From Steromphala cineraria (taxonomy: Eukaryota > Mollusca > Gastropoda > Trochida > Trochidae): a stretch of DNA of 64,000 nucleotides. Numbering within the stretch: the stretch's first letter is position 1; every line of letters starts with the position of its first letter. The notes below the pieces were generated by a model, which saw only the letters and a program-made list of their open reading frames with translations, made no database searches and had not been told where the DNA came from. This document shows positions 1 to 10,585 of the stretch, in pieces. A program made the position numbers and the translations under genes. The stretch lies in contig OU744720.1 in assembly GCA_916613615.1 (NCBI GenBank), positions 69,332,471 through 69,396,470 on the forward strand. The letters are read 5' to 3'.

Positions 1-1130
1 GTGCAAAACGTACTGCCAAAACGATATCTCCTTGTCATGCTGGTTAATTATTAACAGTAGTATAACAGATAATAAAGAAAATACTTTCCGATGATCGGAC
101 GGGTTTCAACCCAGGTCCGCTGAGCTAACGTTTGGAACCATCGATGTAGGTCATATTCTAAATATAGCAAGAGTCAATTTCAGTACTCTGATAATAAATA
201 CATGTTTTCAACGTAAACATTTAGTGACATCGTTAAGTATGACTTGTCTCGTGGTCGTAAGTGATCTACCTATTAGTAAACATAAGTCTTACTTCGATGT
301 CACCATCGTACTAACACAAACATTACTTTTAATTCGCCAGGCGAGCCCAGCGTGAAATTAAATCGCGTGGGCTATAAAAAAGTGGATTCTACGATTATTG
401 AATGCGAAATAATTAATGCTTTATCTGGAACAAATGCAGACTCTTCTTCAAATGAAGATGTTTTTGATTGAGTCTGTTAACATTTATCAGCATCTTTAAT
501 AGAAAACATTGTTTCTCCTTAAATATAACATTTAAAGCGAAGTCATATTCCACAGTTTAATGTGCAAAATATTTTGTATTACCCACATGGTGACGTAATG
601 CATTTTTTGCTACAGCTCTGTTCATTGGTCTTTTGATTTGGATACAACACATGTGATTGGCGCGGCTTCCCTTTGAAAATATCAAGAGTAATATAGAGAG
701 AATTCAGAAAAGTTTTAGAAAAATCAAATCATAATGGGGGCACCAAGCAATAATCTGAAATATCATAAAATCAAAGCACAATCAAGCATGTGTTAAGAAT
801 TGGTTCTTCCAGTCTGTTTTATTAGCTTAAATAACTATCGTCTAATATTGATATCACATACTTCACCCTTTTTTTATTGTGTAGAAATATTTTAAAAACC
901 CTTTACCAAAACAAATCACTGAGGCATAAATTTATTAAATTTTTTTCCAAGGTGGGTGTCTTTTAAATCAAATATTATTTTAATTAAAGTTTAATTTTGG
1001 AAATTTAAATTGCATGTAATTATTCAAACTTTGTTTCATCCATAAACCAAGTTTGGTTTATTTTGGTTGATTATTTATAGATGACTGATAACGACTAATG
1101 AAAAGGTTGGTTTATATTTCAATGTCAGCA
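1..1130. other. Intergenic, no gene recognised
   Basis: AT-rich sequence without a convincing open frame or splice-bounded exon. The only structure I see is a small imperfect inverted repeat near 344-373 (AGCCCA...TGGGCT). Confidence 0.5.
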
Positions 1131-1260
1131 GCCAAAATGATGATTTTAGAATAGCGTCGCTGGTTGCACAACTTGCACCCCCATTCTACACCACAAATTC
1201 GGCGAATTAGAACAGAGGCTCAATCATTATGGCTTGATCTGCCTCTGTGGGGACAGAATG
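1131..1260 (+). mobile_element. MITE fragment, GAGGCAG family (3' half)
   Basis: This matches the right half of the complete element at 16069-16428. It has the internal 'agcgtcgctggttgcac' motif and ends in the terminal motif ctgcctctgtgggga. The left half is missing. It is non-coding. Confidence 0.6.
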
Positions 1261-1363
1261 GATTCAGTAGCCAAAATGATTTTAGGTGAGCGTCCCTGAT
1301 TGCACAACTAGCTTTGATTGCATCCAGGCATCTCCAATTCGAGGCCACAAACTCGGCTTATTA
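1261..1363 (+). mobile_element. MITE fragment, GAGGCAG family (internal part)
   Basis: A second partial copy follows directly. It shares the 'gttgcacaactagctttgattgc' type core and 'aggcatctcc' with the other copies (7923, 10256, 16069, 31731). It is cut off by the hairpin element that starts at 1364. Confidence 0.5.
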
Positions 1364-2640
1364 GCAGCCCCGTCTAAGGACGGGGCTGCTATCAGTTTTT
1401 GTGAAGTTTCCATCGCCGCCGCCGCACTCGTACTACTAGCTATAACTTTTTTCCCCTAAGCTTTCCAGAACTCTTATTCATACCTTACTACTCATACCTC
1501 GGGGGAACGATTTTGACACGTTCACTTTCAAGGTCAAAGGTCAAGGTCACGAGCTATGTATTCACTCTAAGAATTCCTTGTAAACGCGATAACTTGAAAA
1601 GTTTTTGTGCTATGAAGCTCTAACTTGGTATATATCATCCTTGGAAAAGTAAAAAATTTTGAAAAGGTTTTGGCTACAATCCGTCAAAGGTCAAGGTCAC
1701 AGCAAGGTCATGACGTAAGCATGTTTTAGCGAAAATGCTTTATTTTAACTATGAACACTTTTAATCAATACATGATTGTTATACTCAATGAAAAGTGTTC
1801 AATGATTGTGTGACCTTGAAGGTCAAAGGTCAAGGTCATGAGATATGAATTATTACAAAATGCACTAAATTGGGGTATAACTTTATCCCATTTAGCTTTT
1901 CAGAACTCATGAACATGTCTAAATGTTAATACTTCCAGGGAATCATTATGACATGTTCACTTTCAAGTTCAAAGGTCAAGGTCACGAGTTATAAAATCAC
2001 CACAAAATTCTTTGTAAACACGGTAACTTGAAAAGTTTTTGTGCTATGAAGCTCTAACTTGGTATATATCATCCTTGGAAAAGTAAAAAATTTTGAAAAG
2101 GTTTTGGCTACAATCTGACAAAGGTCAAGGTCACAGCAAGGTCATGACTTAAGCATGGTTTAGCGAAAATGCTTAATTTTAACTATGATCACTTTTAATC
2201 AATACATGATTGTTATACTCAATAACAAGTGTTCAATTATTGTGTGACCTTGAAGGTCAAAGGTCAAGGTCATGAGATATGAGTTATTGCAATTCCTTGT
2301 AAATAATAACTTGAAAAGTTTTTGTGCTATGAAGTTTAGATTTTGTATATATTATCTCTTGAGAAGTACAACATTTTAAAAAAGTTTTGGGTACGAACTG
2401 TCGAAGGTCAAGGTCACAGCAAGGTCAACATATATGGAGAAAATGGATTAATTTAATTTTTAACACTTTATTTCATTACAATAATGTTATACTCAATGAA
2501 ATGTGTTTATTGATTGTGTGACCTTGAGTGTCAAAGGTCAAGGTCACGAGAAAATTCCCAATTTGGTGAGGCCTGTAAAAGGCGGAACAGGGTAAGGCGA
2601 AACCCAAAGTTCCGGGGCTGCTCTGCTTTTGCGGTATCCC
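1364..2640 (+). mobile_element. Hairpin-headed tandem-repeat element with AGGTCA arrays
   Basis: It begins with a perfect 11-bp-stem hairpin (GCAGCCCCGTC, loop TAAG, 1364-1389) and ends near a partial copy of the same motif (ccggggctgct, about 2613). The core is a tandem repeat. Matching points at 1591, 2025 and 2308 show a first unit of about 434 bp and a second, internally shortened unit of about 283 bp. Each unit carries AGGTCA half-sites, including perfect AGGTCA-A-AGGTCA direct repeats at 1531, 1820 and 2254. A GC-rich hairpin followed by tandem repeats resembles the pearl/Helentron-derived non-autonomous elements of bivalves and the two elements inside copy B of the gene. There is no open frame. 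The 3' boundary is approximate. Confidence 0.55.
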
Positions 2641-2789
2641 GCAAACGCTAATCTAGTTGGGACAGAGGTTAGATCAACATAACTTGATCTAATCTGTCGG
2701 GAGAAATGGGTTTAATGTAGACATCAAGGATATCCTTCCTGTAACGTATTTCTGTAATTGCCCCATGTCCATTACATACTAGTCATTTC

Positions 2790-3400
2790 GGTGTTCCTAC
2801 TGATTTCTTACCAGACAATTATTTAACCACCGCCGTAAGAATCCTTTCCCGAATGTTGACATCATTAAACCTTTCTTGTACTCTCCGCCATACCCACTGC
2901 CGTCTGTCAATAAAATGAAAACAGTACCGAAACTCATCTGTAAAAAGAACTGGGGTCCAGTCACATGTTTTTGAATCCATTTAAAACGTCCCTGTCTGTG
3001 GTGTACGGTTTGGAATGCGAACATATGCCCTCCTTGAATTGGACAGCAACCTGAAGACGGTTCCCTGTCGTCTTGTGGAAATGTTTATCTCACAGGCGTC
3101 TAGCTGTCCAGAATGTATGACACGAAGGGTAATAGAATAATAGTTTCGTTGAGTTCTTGACGTTTGACGATCACCATATTGGCGATGTGCTGATGTATCA
3201 CAGATTCGATGTCGCTTCCATGCTTTTTTAACAACGCTTATACTCACGTTAAGTGCGTTTGAAACATGACGTCAAGACAGGCCAGTCTCAAGTATTCCGA
3301 TGCCTCTAACCAATTGTTCGGACGTTAAACGACATTTTAAAGTTGAGGAGACATTGTAAATGTTCGATTAAACGTCTTCTTACTTCAAGTTTCTGATAAA
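2790..3400 (-). pseudogene. Decayed Tc1/mariner-type transposase
   Basis: Two overlapping minus-strand frames together resemble the middle of a Tc1-like DDE transposase. The segment 2981-3247 reads like the second helix-turn-helix and linker (SVVKKAWKRHR, then STRRQGTVFRLL). The segment 2797-3024 reads like the start of the catalytic core (W.QKHV.GPQFFLQM..GTVF.L..DGSGYG). In intact relatives the latter contains a D-E-S-R-F motif, which is degraded here. Frames change between the segments, so no functional enzyme is possible. No matching terminal inverted repeats were found. The family call rests on motif memory only. Confidence 0.5.
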
Positions 3401-3433
3401 GAAACCGTTTACATTTCTGACTCTTCACGGTGC

Positions 3434-3703
3434 TGTTAACACCCAGTCTAAATAAACTAAGCATCGATAGTACCTGATATTGAGTCTAGCTAGATGTAGT
3501 AGCGGGTCGCGTCAGTCGACCTTTCGCCTAACTATGACCCTCCAGCGTTATCTGTGCGAATGCAGACTATTGCGGCTTAGTAAGACGATCACTGATTGTT
3601 CAATTCGATGGATCAGCTCGACCCTCTACTGTATCTCGCTAGACTCAATATCGGAGTGAAACGAGTTTCATTGAGGCTAGATTTACTTAGACTGTGTTAA
3701 CAA
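3434..3703. mobile_element. MULE-like MITE, copy 1
   Basis: The 251-bp element at 3444-3694 has long terminal inverted repeats (CAGTCTAAATAAAC... / ...TTTACTTAGACTG) and shares its interior with the element at 6384-6649. The flanks TGTTAACAC (3434-3442) and TGTTAACAA (3695-3703) match at 8 of 9 bases, as expected for an aged 9-bp target duplication. It is non-coding. Confidence 0.65.
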
Positions 3704-3835
3704 CAAATCTGGTAATGCCGGCAAGTGTGTAAAAATCATGGGCTATACAATGTATGTTCTTTATGAATGTGAATGGCTGTTACATCTATATATGCTGATT
3801 ATGAAGTTGTGAGTAGTATATCTTAAATCCAAATC

Positions 3836-4100
3836 GAAAAAAACTTTGGCGCCTATATGTCTCTTTTTTTTGCAAAAAGTCGCCTTTAGATTTGTGAAAA
3901 ATATTTTTCGAAGTTGAAATTTAAAGTTTTAATCGGTATGCCATTAATATTGCTTACGCAAACTGATGAAGGAGAGCTGTTGAAGCTAGAGCTCTTATGC
4001 TATCTTGTTAAATGAAATAATGTCATCAACGATCGTTTGTGGAGCTCTATGTATCTTTTCTGACAAAATCGATATTTTTTGCATTAGTTGATCTATCGTC
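3836..4100 (+). repeat. Dispersed repeat, 'ttggcgcctatatg' family, copy 1
   Basis: Ordered similarity to 8706-8972: the 'tttggcgcctatatg' start, 'aactgatgaaggagagctgttga', the 'atgtcatcaacgatc' region and 'gtatcttttctgacaaaat'. It is non-coding and of unknown class. A third copy lies around 15300-15800. Confidence 0.55.
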
Positions 4101-4980
4101 AAATTCCATTAGGCTTGTACATGATCAATGCAAAAACTGTTATGCTGGAAATGCATTAATTTGGTTCTCTGAAATCACTCATAGGATAAGTTAAATTCAG
4201 TAGTAAATTTCGCAAGATTGACTACATATTGGTAAGCTGAAATATTTTGTAATTAATCTACAGTAGGCAGAAGGACCAATAGGGGTCGTCAGTGCTACAT
4301 AGGTTATGTATCTGCTATTTATGTCTTAGTGATTTATTGTTCTTGGTATGGAAGCTTCAACACCTGTGTGAGGCTGATGTTTAAAGTATCATTTTAAACC
4401 TGTATTTGATAATAAAAGTCTTACCTATGCAATAAGGAACAAGGGTATACGTAATTACTGAAATCTCGAAGACGTTATATCATCCTTTACAATTGTTAAT
4501 GATTTTCTAACGACAGCTATTGTATTGCAGGTGGTGTAATAGTTTCGTAAGTGGGTATGTTATGTCCTTACGTTTGTAATGTACATATATAGATTAAGGG
4601 TTTTCTTTTACTTTTATCAGCCATGCATTCATAGGCAGGATGTGATTATGCAATAACGAAATGTCGAAATTGGCGACATCTCTTTACGTCAGATCGAAAC
4701 TTCGGTGTCTAATTATGACGTTGCCTAACATGTAATGTTCATTAGAGCACCACATTTAGTCATTTGGGACGTATTCAGATCCATTTTCGCCTAAAAAGTC
4801 CATCTTGCGTCATAGCTTGTTAAAGGCATAAAGACTAAATAAAAGATCCGAGTAGCCGTTTGCCCGCGTTGGTTATTCGACTTATAGAATCAGTTAGCGT
4901 CCCTGTTTGGGAGACTTCCGAATGCGCAATCACGTGCACCTTTTATGAGTTTTAAAATGAGAAGTTGAACCTTTTATTCT
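4101..4980. other. Intergenic, nothing recognised
   Basis: AT-rich, with stops in all frames at short intervals. No repeat family that I can match elsewhere in the window. Confidence 0.4.
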
Positions 4981-5343
4981 TTAAAGGGGCAGTAGCACGT
5001 TTTTTGATAATTTTATATTCTAAATTTTCCACTGATAATTGTAAGTGAATGCTAAATGTATTATTTTGACAGTGTCAAAAATCTCATAAACAAGCCAATC
5101 ATCCAGAGTCAGAGGACAAAGTATGAAGATTCACATAAAATCCATTGGTGGCCATTTTGTGTGAACACCTTTAATTCATTTTCTGTAAGAAAAAGGAATC
5201 GCATGGCTAAACTTTACATTATATATTTGAATTATTACTGCTCCATTTAGTTTAGATACATTGTCTTTCAATTGGAACCACTAATTTTCATTTTCCTGAC
5301 ATTACCCTATACGCCCCCTAAAAACGTGCTACTGCCCCTTTAA
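4981..5343. mobile_element. piggyBac-like MITE, copy 1
   Basis: A 355-bp element (4985-5339) with terminal inverted repeats AGGGGCAGTAGCACGTTTTT and AAAAACGTGCTACTGCCCCT, flanked on both sides by TTAA. TTAA target duplications and short AGGG/CCCT ends are the signature of piggyBac-type transposition (established). That this MITE depends on a piggyBac transposase is inference. The short frame inside (5056-5250) is not a gene. Confidence 0.75.
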
Positions 5344-6067
5344 AGCATGTTTTGTGATGAATCACAATTTAATCTAAAACAGCGAGATAAAAAACAGCGT
5401 TTCTCATTGCTGTTTACTGTCGCTAAATTGCCTATAATTTCACAAGAAAGATCAACAGATTCGGTTGAAAAGGTGTGATAGTTTAAATTTCAATATCCAG
5501 CCTCTAAGATCTGCTTAATAGTTTTTTTTCTGTAAATTGGCCCAAAGACTATCCATCAACGACACACACGAACGTCACATATGCATCAGGATTAAGGTCT
5601 TACAGAGGTTATTTTCAAGCATGATGGAATTCAACCACATAAAGCAAGTCGCATTCTTCACTACCATGTTAAGATCAAGGAAAAAGCCCTGCAAAACTTC
5701 CTTAAACACATTTAGAAAATATTTGACACGCAAGTCAACGTCACATTACGTTTTAGACACTCAACGACAAGCTATTGCAATGTCGAAAGAGTGAGGAAGC
5801 AGATTGTTAAAGGACTTCATTACCCTGTCCATTCATTGCAGAGAGCTGCATTTTAAGTATGCCATCAATGGTATTAATACAATTAACTGACTTTGACACC
5901 ACGTTTCGTCTAAACAGTATACAGAAGAACAAAACAAATGTGTTGATTTGTTTGTCAAAGCCTTGACTAAAACTGTGTAAATTTCACTTTCTTACCATTG
6001 AAGTTATGAGATATCTCAACTCGGAGCAGCAATACATTCTATACAGTAATACATTCTAAGAAAAATA
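5344..6067. other. Intergenic, nothing recognised
   Basis: No gene. The short frame 5537-5794 has no recognisable domain, signal peptide or splice-site context. Confidence 0.4.
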
Positions 6068-6893
6068 GAGCCATTGGCTCTGTAGCTTATCAGGTTTTAC
6101 ATTTAAGTTTACTTTAGGCTTTGACTAATTTGGTTTACCCCTTAGTAGAGGCCAAAGGGAACATAGGGCTACAATTTAAAATCCTCACTAGTCAAGGATT
6201 CTGTACACAAAGTTTCAGCTTTCTAGGGCTTATGGTTCTGGAGAAGAAGATGAAAATAGGATCTAAGGGCGTGGCCCCTCTTGCCCCTAACAAGGGCCAC
6301 CAAAGCTACAATTTATAATCCTTAATAGTCAAGGAGTCTGTACACAAAGTTCCAGCTTTCTAGGCCTTATGCTTCTTGAGAAGCAGTCTAAGTAAACCTA
6401 GCCTCACTATTATCCGTTACACTGCTATACTGAGTCTAGAAAGGTCTGGTTGAGGGTCGCGTCAGCCGACCTTTCTGCGACCTATGACCCTCCAACGTTA
6501 TACGTGCGAAGGCACACTATTGTGGCTTGGTAAGATCAGTTCTGATTGGTCAACTTGGTCACGTGGGCTGACGCGACTCTCAACCAAGCCTTTCTAGACT
6601 CAGTATAGCAGTGTAACGGATAATAGTGAGGCTAGGTTTACTTAGACTGCTTGAGAAGAAGATGAAAATCGGTTTTAAGGATGTGGCCCCTGTGACCCTT
6701 ATAAGGGGCCACAGGGCCATCAAAGCTACAATTTATAATCCTCACTAGCCAAGGAGTCTGTACACAAAGTTTCAGCTTTCTAGGTCTTATCGTTCTGGAG
6801 AAGACGTCGAAATTCCACAAAGTTTACTGACGGACGCCGGACACCATGCCATGCCATAAGCCCATCGGGCCTTACAGGCCAGATGATCTAAAA
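6068..6893 (-). repeat. 'ggccacaaagg / gagctacagagcca' repeat element, interrupted
   Basis: Read on the minus strand, it runs from 'agatcatctggcctgtaagg' and 'cccgatgggcttatggcatg' (about 6893) to 'gagctacagagcc' (about 6070). Internal units of roughly 130-150 bp repeat 'agctttggtggcc...aagggccac...cttctccagaa'. The same family occurs at 27115-27744 and 40699-41095, and its distal end lies upstream of both gene copies. The MULE-like MITE at 6384-6649 is inserted in it. The short frames here belong to the repeat. Confidence 0.65.
6375..6658. mobile_element. MULE-like MITE, copy 2, with perfect 9-bp TSD
   Basis: The element 6384-6649 (266 bp) has inverted ends that pair perfectly for about 60 bp and continue beyond 80 bp with few mismatches. 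The flanks are identical 9-mers, CTTGAGAAG at 6375-6383 and 6650-6658. Removing the element and one 9-mer restores the host repeat 'cttcttgagaagaagatg'. Long TIRs with a 9-bp duplication are typical of Mutator-like elements (established). The assignment is inference. Confidence 0.85.
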
Positions 6894-7920
6894 TGACTTA
6901 TGCGTTTCCATTTTGAATAGAGTACTTAACGGGCCTCAGTTGACCTCTCCCTGTACATCAGTGGCTTCTCTTAATTTAATTCGTGTTTATTACATTCACT
7001 ATTTCCGTTTAGTCTCTTTAAATGCTCATTGTTTCAAAGAACTTACACATCAACACACCTCAAATAGCAAGGTGATTCTCCAAAAACCAATCATTGTAAG
7101 GAAGAAATTGTGATTAAATGAAATGACTTATGCACCAAATCTTTTAAAACTTTAAAAGATACGAATACATTTTAGATTTTATTATTCTAGCTTGCTGTTT
7201 GTCATTTTATATGGTTAAGGTTTATTCATGTATAAATTGTTGATTGCATAAATAAACAAATATTGTATTTACAAGCCTCTCAACAATAATCAATAATCTT
7301 GATATAATACTTAAATCAGTTTGTATTTTAGTTTGACACCCATTCAAGCATAAACTTTGCTGACATTGGTTCTTGAGTTTGTTCACTGAGGCATATAAAT
7401 CAAATTACCTTTCAATGAAGTCATTGACGCTCGGAAAATTGGAATTTGTGTAAATTAATTTCAGAACATGTATTGATTGTATCTACAACATTAGAGTCTG
7501 TTTGCACAAGAACTTTTTATATACATTTTAAACTTTTAACAACTATTCATTTAGCTTCAATATGATGAAATTACGATTAGTTTACGTATCGAATCGTCAA
7601 TAAAACGCAGGGGGATTTATTAAAACTTTTATTTTCATTTCACTTATGTTGAATCATCACTACTGTCAATTTATCATTGATCAACTATTTCAAATATTAA
7701 AACAATTGAAATAAACCACTGATAAAAATAAGTGAAATGTGAACTTGAATTAAGCTAAAGTTGAGGTTGAAATGTGCGTGTCAATTCAAATGAAATTCCA
7801 TAAACTGCTTAAACAGTTTCTGAATAAAATACCAATAACGCTATTCTTTGTTAACGTATCGAAAACTAATTGAGTAGACCAATTGCTGAAAAAGTTAAGC
7901 CTCTTAAGCAGTATATTATC
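6894..7920. other. Intergenic, nothing recognised
   Basis: AT-rich. The short frame 6913-7113 has no domain or splice context. No repeat match found. Confidence 0.4.
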
Positions 7921-7922
7921 AT

Positions 7923-8160
7923 TCTCTCCCCCAAAAAAGAGGCAGATCAAGTCATTTTAAACGAGCCTTGGTTCTCATTAAACCAAATCAGTCTCCCCAT
8001 ACGGAAAAAATCAGTGCCTTAGTGGCCAAAATAATGATTTTAGAACAGCGTCAAACTAACTTTGATTGCCTTCAATTAGGCATTTCCAATGCTACACTTG
8101 GCGACAACAGAGGCTCGCGATCATCATTTCATGACTTGATCTGCCTCTATGGGAGAGAAT
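7923..8160. mobile_element. MITE, GAGGCAG family, internally deleted copy
   Basis: Left end 'attctctccc...gaggcagatcaagtca', right end 'atgacttgatctgcctctatgggagagaat'. The ends are inverted copies of each other. The interior ('cagcgtc', 'ctttgattgcc', 'aggcatttcc') is shared with the fuller copy at 16069. It is non-coding. Confidence 0.7.
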
Positions 8161-8705
8161 ATATCTTTATCTCCAGACTAATTGACGAATTGTGACCAAG
8201 ACACAAGTGTGCAAATGATGCGTTAAAGGTCGGAAAACTAAAACCATTCACAAAACGATCGTGGGCAAGTTCAGACGGCTTTGCTTACAGTGAGAGATAT
8301 GCAATAGGTTCAAACCAGCACTTGCTTACCATTAGAGCATTCTTTGGAAGACAATAATGAATCTTAACCAGCACTTATATGATTGAGGAGACATTTGAAG
8401 CAGGTTTGTATTCACTGTGATTGTAACCGTTTCAATCGTTAGTTCAGTACGTACAGCCTCAGGCCATAACACAAGCCGTATCAACATTTCAACACTTGTG
8501 TTAATTCATTTGACATACAAGGGCAATAGTTTGCTTTCTGTTTAATATATCATCTAGTAAACCTTATGTTATCATGAAACTCTAGGGATCTAACATAGAG
8601 TTTTGTATGCAGGATCTTTATACTACCAAATATTGTATATCGAGGATATTTAAATCGATATTGTTTAAGACGTTGACAGCTTAATCAAGTGAGATAGGAT
8701 ACAAT
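8161..8705. other. Intergenic, nothing recognised
   Basis: No coding or repeat structure that I can support. Confidence 0.35.
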
Positions 8706-8972
8706 TTATATATGCCAAAACATGGTTTGGCGCCTATATGCGCTCATAAATTGGGCTTTACATGTTGCTCTGTTACAAAAATATGCCATAAATCTGTGAT
8801 AGAGGTAATATATCTTCAATATTTAGAATAGTCATCAATATGGCTCAAACAAACTGATTACAGAGAGCTATTGAGGATAGACATTTTGCTATCCATTTCA
8901 ATGAAAACATGTTATCAACCATCTTTCATACAGCTTTATGTATCTCTTCTGACAAAATTGATGTTCTAAAAT
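8706..8972 (+). repeat. Dispersed repeat, 'ttggcgcctatatg' family, copy 2
   Basis: Collinear with 3836-4100 and shares 'tttggcgcctatatg', 'aaactgatt...gagagctattga', 'gttatcaaccatc' and 'gtatctcttctgacaaaat'. It is non-coding. Confidence 0.55.
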
Positions 8973-10255
8973 TCTGCAATGATTTATCATAATCACTTTA
9001 AGATTTAAATAGATTGGAAGATGTTTGCATATACAGCTTTAAAATAATTCTTTCCCTTCGCGCTGAATCGATTTGAATTTGTGTTTGTAAACTGCCTGAT
9101 TAAATCGCTTAATTTCAGTAGGAAAAAAAGATATGATAGAATATATATTAATAAAATGTTAAATTGATGATTCGATAGCATTACTGTATTATACCTAAAT
9201 AGTATGTTTATGTTATTAACATTTCGTGAGGTTTTTATATCATATGTAATTTGTAAATCTTTCAAAGTCAAAAGACATTTTTTACATTTATGAGGATAAG
9301 ATTACATGAATATGATCTCAATAACATTTAATGATAATGATGCCAATGATAATCAGATGTTGAAATTTGCAAGCGTTGCAACATTGTTACATTTATCAAA
9401 AGTTATAAATTAACAGTTCTGTCATTAACACAAAGTAGAGTGAAAGCATTACTATCGCCATAATGATTGTAAAAAATCTCATTTACTTATAGGACGATAC
9501 CATAATTATGGGAGCAGGAATAAAGCCACCTTATTTAAGTGCCGCTCCAATACAGTTCACGAAACACTATAAACAATGAACATCAAAATTTACAAAGTAA
9601 TTAGAATATTTCACCAATGGCAAAATAGTAGACAGTAATAAAAGGTGGGAAATCAACAAATTAAAGATATTATTCCTATTCAAAAATATAATAATTTTAT
9701 GATATTCTTATACGTTGTGAATCTTGTATAAATGTACGGACAGATTCAATAATATTCTGATTTAGTAATTTGATTGAATGTTAACTTGATTAATTCATTA
9801 CTCGGTTTATCAGGACCACTTGCCTTATTTACATCAAATGATAGAAAAACATTTCGTTTCAACTTCATTTCGTGTTAAAAAAATCACGCGATGACTATTC
9901 AATGTTATTAACATTAGGTGGTATTATTGTCTATAACTTCTGAATTTATATGCCAACTCTATTCAAAATTCCGAATCATATTTCGTATTCTCTCGCATCA
10001 CTTCTAAATGTTTGCTTCTTTAGAATTTAAAATACAAAATATACAATTTATGACTTTTTCAATGAGAAAATGAAAAATATACACATATGGTCAATAATAG
10101 AGAATCGATTATGAATATTAACTTCTATTGAATACTGATTTATAAACATTATTGAATGTTGTTGTTGTTTCTATTAAACTCCTGAAGAGCTACAGTATTT
10201 GTGTTGTTTGTTAAGAAGAATTTAAGATTGAGGTGGGTTTTGCCCTAGGTGGGTT
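8973..10255. other. Intergenic, nothing recognised
   Basis: Strongly AT-rich. The minus-strand short frame 9005-9271 is low complexity and unlike any family I know. Confidence 0.4.
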
Positions 10256-10585
10256 CATTCTCTCCTCACAGAGGCAGATCAAGTCATGAAATGTTGATAC
10301 AGCCTCTGTTATATTACGCCGAGTGTGTGGGATAGAATGGGGGACGCCTGATTGGAGGCAATCAAAGTTAGTTGTGCAATCAGCGACGCTGTTCCTAAAT
10401 CATTTTGGCTTCTGAAACACGACAATGGCATTGTGATATGAACCATCCATTCCATGCGAGAAGCGTTGTCATTAGATACAGATATTCAAATGGATTGTGG
10501 TGCAATTTTTCCGCCATGAGAAACTGCCGAACAGAGGCTGTATCAACATTTCATGACGTGACCTGCCTCTGTGGGGAGAGTATTA
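10256..10585. mobile_element. MITE, GAGGCAG family, near-complete copy
   Basis: Inverted ends 'cattctctcctcacagaggcag' and 'ctgcctctgtggggagag'. The interior is almost the same as 16069-16428, including 'ccatccattccatgcg' and 'gattgtggtgcaattttt'. The flank 'aggtgggttttg' recurs on both sides (about 10230 and 10585), but it is too long and imprecise to call a target duplication. Confidence 0.75.

Noticed and set aside
2797..3247. Functional transposase gene
   Set aside because: The frame shifts between the two parts and the catalytic motif is degraded. Annotated as a pseudogene.
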